Positions 28,742-33,768 of a DNA stretch of 33,768 nt are shown piece after piece. The number at the start of each line of letters is the position of its first letter. Within the stretch, counting starts at the first letter, position 1. The notes beneath the pieces are model-generated. The model did no database searches. It was not told where the DNA came from and saw only the letters and a program-made list of their open reading frames with translations. The DNA comes from Dunaliella salina. Taxonomy: Eukaryota > Chlorophyta > Chlorophyceae > Chlamydomonadales > Dunaliellaceae. Both the position numbers and the translations under genes were made by a program. The stretch lies in the NCBI GenBank assembly GCA_002284615.2, contig MU069813.1:265796-299563 (forward strand). Reading direction: 5' to 3'.

Positions 28742-30386
28742 GTGCGTATTGCTTGTGTGAAGTAGGACCTTGGATGTATTGCGCGTGTTTTAAATTGCAT
28801 GGGTGGCACCAATCTGCATAAATGTATAAGAATGTGTGCACTTGAGCAAGGATGTGCGCAGTAAAGGGTATTGGCACAGCTTGACAGGCCATCTCGGGCG
28901 CAATTGCAAACCCCATGGAGATCCTTCCCTTGCAGACTTTCAACTCGGCTGCTGCCATCATCCTTGCCTCCATGAATGACGACCTGCAATCTCAGTCAGT
29001 TGGATACCCTCGCTCTTGGATGTTTGCGTGCGTGGTGCGCCTTTTTTGGGACGATGGTCGCTCATTTTCAAGATTTTCCAATTGCTACGCGGATAGGTGC
29101 GAGAAAGGCACCCAATATGATGTGCAGACTCCTTGCAGGGAAAGCTTTGCAGGCACTTTGAATTTGCAAGCAGCATTTTCAAGAAGCATGTTTCAGCAAT
29201 GCAGGGATGGATGCATATTGCAGGACATTAATGAATCAATGATCAATGTTGGGGAAACAATGAGAGATTTCAGATGGTTAGCTTTCTTCTTGTGTTCATT
29301 TGATTGACCACAAAAACTGAATGTGGAATGAAATATACTTTATGGAAATACTCTGAGCTAGGACCAGGAAAAGGTCAAAGTCTTTGCAGCAGATCTATGA
29401 CAATCTGTGCTTTCATGCTTGCCAGCACAAACAATGGACTGAGGATGCCTGAAGGGGGATGCACGGGGGATGCGTAATGCTAGATTGAAACACATAGTCT
29501 GGGTGCCAAACAGGCTCACTCGCAAAGTTGCCCATTGCAAGCAAGGATCTGTGGAGTAAATCCCTAATCCAAAGTGTGCATCAGGAGTCCCTGCGCAAAA
29601 AGGTTCCACATTGGCAATGAGCCTCTCTTTGTCTTGAAACTTAAAGGGGTCATTTAGCTTAGCATTAGAAATTGTTTAGTCCCACATGCGGGATGGTCCC
29701 TCCTGCGCGAATCTCTATGCATCCCATAACTTGCCTGCTATGCTTTCTCAGGTTGGCACCATCTTCTCGAGCTGCTGCTTGCTCCAAATCCTTCCTTTAG
29801 CCATCAATGTGTCATACACCCGTGGGCGGCAGCAACTGCAGTTGCGATTGGCACTGTCGAGCATTGTCTATGACATTGTTGGGAGCCTCTTGCTCTTTGG
29901 GGCTGCCATCGCTATCGTCCCAGACTCAGAAGTGAGTAGAAAGGATGAGAAACTACAACACAAAGCAGCTTCAGCATCTGCCAGGGCACTGATTGTATTT
30001 TTCAAAGTAGGTGGGCACTGCATGTCAGCAGCACCAGCTGTACTGTATCTGATGGCTCATCATGAATGATTGCTTGGAACACCAGCTTGTGCTTCATGGT
30101 TTTGAGCTCTACCTTTCCATGGCTGCAGCCTACCTAGAAAAAGCACACACTTCATGTTTTCTTCTTTACTGTGCAGGGAGGCAGCGTTGCATACGCAGAT
30201 GAGTTGCACAAGCTCAACAGGAGAGGATGGAGTCATCAGGATTTGATGGAGAAGTTTTCTGTGATAGATTCCTACCACCGCGTACATCGCTCTGCAGCTG
30301 CCACGCTCTTTTTCGTCTCCTCTTTTCTCGGCACATGCACCCAAGGATATGTTTTTTTCACGCACTTTGTGCTTCAAAGTTCATAA
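28583..30386 (+). CDS. CASP-like (MARVEL-type) four-span membrane protein, 214 residues
   Basis: The exons are 28583-28741, 28936-29031, 29752-29931 and 30177-30386, with phase 0 at all junctions. Four hydrophobic segments are predicted. Segment 1 runs from CVLLSLRALQL into TFNSAAAIILASM. Segment 2 is WMFACVGTIFSSCCLLQILP. Segment 3 is IVYDIVGSLLLFGAAIAIV. Segment 4 is AATLFFVSSFLGTCTQGYVF. The Arg in segment 1 and Asp in segment 3 are the invariant pair of the CASP-like/MARVEL family, and the length (about 180-220 residues) fits. CASPs scaffold membrane domains in land plants; algal members have no settled role. An in-frame TAA upstream supports the ATG. Donors are GTGCGT, GTGGTG (weak) and GTGAGT. 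It lies head to head with the large gene. Confidence 0.8.
28936..29031 (+). CDS. CASP-like gene exon 2
   Basis: A CCCTTGCAG acceptor precedes TFNSAAAIILASM, completing segment 1. A short loop (NDDLQSQSVGYPRS) and WMFAC then begin segment 2. The donor TGC|GTGGTG was chosen because it makes segment 2 align with the usual CASP-like pattern. A nearer donor at TCA|GTTGGA (also phase 0) would shorten the loop by 11 residues. Confidence 0.68.
29752..29931 (+). CDS. CASP-like gene exon 3
   Basis: TTTCTCAG and GAA|GTGAGT flank 60 codons. They hold the rest of segment 2, a basic cytoplasmic loop (TRGRQQLQLRL) and segment 3 with the family Asp (VYDIVGSLLLFG). The exon's 5' end is duplicated at 9261-9287. 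Confidence 0.85.
30177..30386 (+). CDS. CASP-like gene exon 4
   Basis: An ACTGTGCAG acceptor precedes GGSVAYADELHKLNRRGWSH, a polar second outer loop. Then comes HRVHRSAAATLFFVSSFL, forming segment 4, and a short tail ending VLQSS and TAA. Confidence 0.8.
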   Translation, partial: GGSVAYADELHKLNRRGWSHQDLMEKFSVIDSYHRVHRSAAATLFFVSSFLGTCTQGYVFFTHFVLQSS

Positions 30387-31099
30387 AGTCATGTCATAAG
30401 CTTTTTTGCCCTGCCCAGTGGGGTCTGGGTTACCTCACCTTTGTTGAGTATTGGATTGCAAAGCTGGCCATTGCAGCGGCTTGAAAACGTGGGATCCTTG
30501 GACACCTAGAGCGTTCAAACTCTAAAAATCGCTTTCAAAAAACTATTCTTTTTCTATTTGGGATTTTTAATTCTTATTCCTTGCCCAGATTACCTGTATG
30601 CTGCAAAAACAATGGTTGGTAGCAAGTTGGAATGTTGTATTCCTGGAAGCACAACTGCAAACCTGGGTACAGATTGAAGGAAGAGCTTAAGCGGGACAAG
30701 CAGCACTTGCAGTAACTTATGCTTTGAGCTCCGTTTAGAATTGAGTTGGTGAAGTCTGCCTTTGTGGAGACTCAGGGTTGTTGGGACTCCAAGTCAACGC
30801 ATCTCATTTTTCTCGATTTTTGTTGGGGGACCTTCCTCTGTAGGAATAAGTTGTTTTTATGTTTCAGTAATCGAGGGTATAATGAGGACATTGTTTTATT
30901 TACATCTGTGTTGTCTGAAACTGAGCAGACAAATCCTCTGACTCCAACATTAACTTGTAACCCTTCTAGTCTTTTGTGAGAACACAGAGATAACAATCTC
31001 ATTGAGCTAAAGTTTTTCTCTGACAGAGTTTGTACATTCTTCACCGTGGATATATCTGCTGGGGCGTTTCCTACGCGTCTCTGTCGCTGTAGCCTCACA
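30387..31099. other. 3' flank of the CASP-like gene, no further gene recognised
   Basis: It probably contains the 3' untranslated region. Overlapping frames near 30746-31098 have no domain or splice support. Confidence 0.4.
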
Positions 31100-31410
31100 T
31101 TACTCGTTTAGGGTCTGTGTGCCCCCCAAGTAGGGTCTCTGTGACCTCCTTTTAAGGTCTGCGTGTCCATATTGAAGGAGAAAAGGATAGAAAAAAGAAA
31201 GATCTACGCTTGCCCTTAGGCCGCGTGCAATAAGGAAAGAGCACACGAAATGCCACTGACTCCCACCAACAGGACGAACCTCGAGGAGGTACCGAATTTG
31301 GCCCCGGCCACAAGGATTCGACCTCAGGACCTCCTCCTTGCTAAACGCCTTCCACACCTTACGACCAGGGTGCTTAACATGAGGCCGGTTGAGCTACCGA
31401 GGTAGCTCCA
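31100..31410 (-). mobile_element. tRNA-derived SINE
   Basis: On the minus strand a tRNA-like head carries TAGCTCAACCGG (31385-31396), matching the RNA polymerase III A box. About 60 bases later is GGTCGAATCC (31314-31323), close to the B box GGTTCGANNCC. An unrelated body follows, with dispersed repeat A in it (31179-31243) and three GGTCT(G/C)(T/C)GTG blocks near the 3' end. The spacing and the tail show that it is a SINE, not a working tRNA gene. Confidence 0.65.
31179..31243 (-). repeat. Dispersed repeat A, copy 5 (inside the SINE body)
   Basis: On the minus strand it reads TTTCCTTATTGCACGCGGCC, then TAAGGGCAAGCGTAGAT and a CTTTCTTTTTTC tail. It lies in the body of the SINE, suggesting that the other copies may be SINE fragments. 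Confidence 0.55.
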
Positions 31411-31429
31411 TTAGAGACCTTGGGTTAAT

Positions 31430-31530
31430 TTAGGGTCATAGTTTATCCGTTTGGAAGCCGTTGCTTACCCATTTTAGGATCATCTGAGGTCAAACCCCCG
31501 ATTTTCCAGATTCTGCTAAAGTGTAGGGGC
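31430..31530 (+). repeat. Possible diverged fragment of the terminal-inverted-repeat element
   Basis: TTACCCATTTTAGGATCATC plus TGAGGTCA resembles the TACCCCTTTTGGGTGATCTG plus AGGCCA block near 13515. Similarity is short. Confidence 0.35.
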
Positions 31531-31542
31531 ATCATGGGAAGA

Positions 31543-31784
31543 TGTGCCCTTGCGAGCTGAGGATTTGCAACAAATGTGATAGGCACACTGTGCAAGGTGT
31601 AGAGCACCGTGTGACATTATTCTGGAGTGCCCTTTCTCAGGATCTGACAGACTTGCGCACTCAGTTCCATCATTTGTTCAGTTGTGCACCTCTAGGTACT
31701 CCAACACGCCTCAGGGACTTTATGAGCCAAGCTGATGTCCTAAGGAACTCTTGTTCCCGCTCAGCTGCCCTTGTAAGCGGATAG
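31543..31784 (+). pseudogene. LINE C-terminal tail
   Basis: The frame reads LRICNKCDRHTVQGVEHRV, then DLRTQFHHLF and LRDFMSQADV. C-x2-C followed by EH, then LR...LF and FM-x-Q-x-D is the usual end of many LINE polyproteins. It is a 5'-truncated copy separate from the RT that begins at 31835. Confidence 0.7.
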
Positions 31785-31834
31785 AGCAATGTAACCTCAC
31801 CTTACCTTATCTATATTTTCCAGCCACTGCATGC

Positions 31835-32765
31835 TTTTGCATGGCCTTATAACCATGAGTGGCACAATGTATTGTTTGTGTGCAAATAACCTGCGTGGGG
31901 TTGCAACAGACTGTTGCAAGGCTAAAGAGAAGATCCCACACTCTCATTTTGGTTTCTATCCTGGGCAGAACAACCTGCAACCCATGTTTATTTTGAGGCA
32001 CCCGAGACATGCAGCGCAGGCGTAAAAGCCAGACCGGAACCTCGCATGTTGGCCGCCCGGCGGCTTTCACTGACTTCAAGCAGGCATACGACACAATCCC
32101 TTGAGGTACACTCTGGGAACGCCTTCAGCCTATCTGCATACCTGCGCACATGTTGGCTATCATCAAGAACTTGTATGAGAATTATGATTTTGTCTTGGTG
32201 GATGGACTGAAGCAGGCTGCAGTAAGTCCTGCGAGGGGTTGAAACAGGGGTGCCCTTTGTTTCCTCTGTTTTCTGTTGTCTTTATATATCAATGACGTAG
32301 ATCGCTTGGCAAAAGGTGTTGATGGAGCTATCACAGGCACTGAGGGTGTCAGGGGCACCCACGTCGCTTTATGCGGATGATCTATGCTTCACCACAAACA
32401 AGTCAGATCAAATGCAGTGCATGCTTGGCAGGGTACACAATTTCGCAACAAGGAAGGCCCTGAATGTTGCAAAGTCGGAGGTTGTGCATTGCAATCCCCG
32501 TGCTGGCTCTTAGTTGCCATCATTTCGGTCTGGAAGGATCAAAACACAGATTCCTTTAAATATCTGGGCATGCACTTTACCCGCAATGGCAACATGCTTG
32601 CAGCTGCTGAGCGCATGGTTCCCACTTTCCATGCTGGCTGTCTACGTGTGAGGCAATTTCTGCAAGATCATGGGCTGGTAGATAGACTGCACACTCTGCT
32701 GTGGCTAACTAAAATGCATGTCATTCCTGCCAGCATGTGTGCAAGCCATGTTTGGAACATGAAGG
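31835..32765 (+). pseudogene. LINE reverse transcriptase (element B family, copy 2)
   Basis: It starts at about MSGTMYCLCANNL and contains HFGFYPGQNNLQPMFILRH. Motif A is intact (TDFKQAYDTIP, near 32069-32101) but followed by a TGA. Motif B is KQGCPL with a frameshift. Motif C, LYADDLCFTTNK, is near 32368-32403. It then gives KYLGMHFTRNGNMLAAAERM and ends at IPASMCASHVWNM. It lacks the 5' part seen at 6600-6870 and has several breaks, so it is dead. The end point is close to where copy 1 also loses similarity. Confidence 0.85.
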
Positions 32766-32769
32766 GGGT

Positions 32770-33237
32770 GAGACTGTGGAGCCCTCTGTGAGAGACTGGG
32801 AGAGTGATCAGCCGCGTAAGTCAATGCGGCTGCGCGAGTGCCCTGCCTGCAAGGAAAGGCATCAGCATCAGCAGCAGCAGCAGCACGCAGGGCCGTTTGT
32901 GAGCACCAGCGTGGGACAGGGTTGGGGTGCTTCAGCGGGGGTTGAGGGAGGGGAGCAGCAGCAGGGGGCAATTGAGCAGGAGGAGGGAATGGTGATGGTG
33001 GGGGCAGGGGGTGCCAGCACTAGCAGGGGAGGGGGACAGGGTGGGGGAAGGGGGATGAGAGGTGAGAGGCAGCTCCATGCAGTAAAATCTCGTGCACGAC
33101 GCGCAAGTGTTCACCACAGCTGGCGTACCAGATGCACCGGAATGTCAATGCTGCATGGAACCTTTGGGAAGTGGCCATGGGTGTGGCATTGTATGCAGGT
33201 AACCCTAGGCCTGCATACTTGTTGCATTCACATAGTT
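32770..33237 (+). pseudogene. Fragment resembling the C-terminus of OrfB/TnpB/Fanzor proteins
   Basis: One frame has RLRECPACKERH followed by a Gln/Gly-rich low-complexity stretch. A second frame from about 33090 reads ISCTTRKCSPQLAYQMHRNV, NAAWNLWEVAMGVALYAGN and PRPAYL before a stop. C-x4-C, then H-R-(D)-V-N-A-A-x-N-L, with a later G-N-x-RP-x-YL, is the pattern of the zinc ribbon plus last RuvC motif of this group. Here the catalytic Asp of RDVNAA is Asn. The DNA is much richer in G than its surroundings. Family assignment is by motif only. Confidence 0.4.
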
Positions 33238-33342
33238 GATGCGGCACGGCCGCCGGTCCCCCAGCGGAGGACTTGAAAAAGACATACTGCTTGCTAAATA
33301 CAGCCATAGCAGTTTTTGAAGTCTACGTGTCGAGAGGTGTCT

Positions 33343-33768
33343 GATGCCCATTATGGGGCTTTGGTGGACTGCCCGACTCTTAAGGCTGCCAGAAGGTGTG
33401 CATGCAGTGACGTGAATGTGGCTGGCAGATTGCTTGTTGACATTGCAGCTGCATATGGACTTGTTTTCACGACTGGACGTGTGCAAGGTGATGAAGGCCA
33501 GCCCACTTTCTTTGGATACCGCTCAAACAATAGGCGGCCTGCCAGGCGGAGCAGGCCTGACCATGTCTTACTATCAACTTCCTTATTTAAGTGTGTGCAG
33601 AAATCAAATATTTGTGATCCAGTATTTGACACTACAGAGCATGAAAGCATTTCAGTAACTTTTCGTGTTGCTGATGTTGTCCAAGGTGCTGATTGGACTC
33701 CCTCTTTTGAGCATGTGTGTGGGATGGGACAGTGTGCAAGCAAAATGAGTTTGAGTTGGAAGCATGAG
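33343..33768 (+). CDS. APE-type endonuclease domain of a LINE, open at the window end
   Basis: The frame has no stop for 142 codons to the last base. It contains VNVAGRLLVDIAAAYGLVFT, TGRVQGDEGQPTFFGY, then RRSRPDHVLLSTSLF and TTEHESISVTFRV. G-x-LL near the start, TF, S-RPDHVL and a final D/E-H are the late blocks of LINE exonuclease-endonuclease-phosphatase domains. The usual SDH is TEH here. As this domain is N-terminal in LINEs, it probably opens another element continuing to the right. Confidence 0.65.

Noticed and set aside
28566..28973. Minus-strand 135-residue frame antisense to the CASP-like gene
   Set aside because: It is a shadow of exons 1-2 of the plus gene and shows no domain.
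28915..29307. 130-residue continuous plus-strand frame read as one exon
   Set aside because: Only its first part (28936-29031) fits the CASP-like protein. FRWLAFFL near its end is tempting for segment 2, but no donor there gives the phase needed by exon 3.
31300..31410. A functional tRNA gene on the minus strand
   Set aside because: A and B boxes exist, but the arms do not fold as a normal cloverleaf by eye and a SINE body follows.

Overview
This looks like nuclear DNA of a chlorophyte green alga. The evidence is long introns with standard GT..AG borders, TG/CA and CAG arrays, several decayed LINE-type retroelements, and a CASP-like membrane protein of the plant and green-algal kind. A Dunaliella-like chlorophycean is a guess from sequence texture only. 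Nothing bacterial, plastid or mitochondrial was seen.

Two host genes can be built from exons whose reading phases agree across every junction. The larger lies on the minus strand (28431 down to 11041). Its 15 proposed exons give a 753-residue model with a signal peptide, a glycine/leucine-rich N-terminus and a polyglutamine tract; its function is unknown. An assembly gap (15384-16242) falls in its intron 12. The smaller lies on the plus strand (28583-30386). Its four exons give 214 residues with four membrane segments, and the Arg in segment 1 and Asp in segment 3 mark it as a CASP-like/MARVEL protein. The two start codons are 151 bp apart, head to head.

The flanks are retroelement-rich. At 0.8-3.2 kb there is a minus-strand LINE whose reverse-transcriptase (RT) blocks can be read in order. 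At 3.2-6.5 kb, on the plus strand, there is an unusual set of decayed blocks: a PHD finger, a methyltransferase-like domain, RNase H, a zinc knuckle and a PD-(D/E)xK-type nuclease. A LINE RT follows at 6.6-7.8 kb. At 31.5-33.8 kb there is a LINE C-terminal tail, a second RT copy of the 6.6-kb family, a fragment resembling the C-terminus of OrfB/TnpB/Fanzor proteins, and an APE-type endonuclease that runs off the window end.

Introns and spacers hold smaller repeats: a terminal-inverted-repeat element (two full and about three partial copies), a ~75-bp dispersed repeat (five copies) with a related repeat (three copies), a tRNA-derived SINE, a partial copy of the CASP-like gene's intron 2/exon 3 junction at 8.8-9.3 kb, a partial exon duplication, and a 106-nt near-perfect hairpin in intron 6 of the large gene.

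All exon models come from reading splice signals and phase by eye. No transcript or homology search was available.
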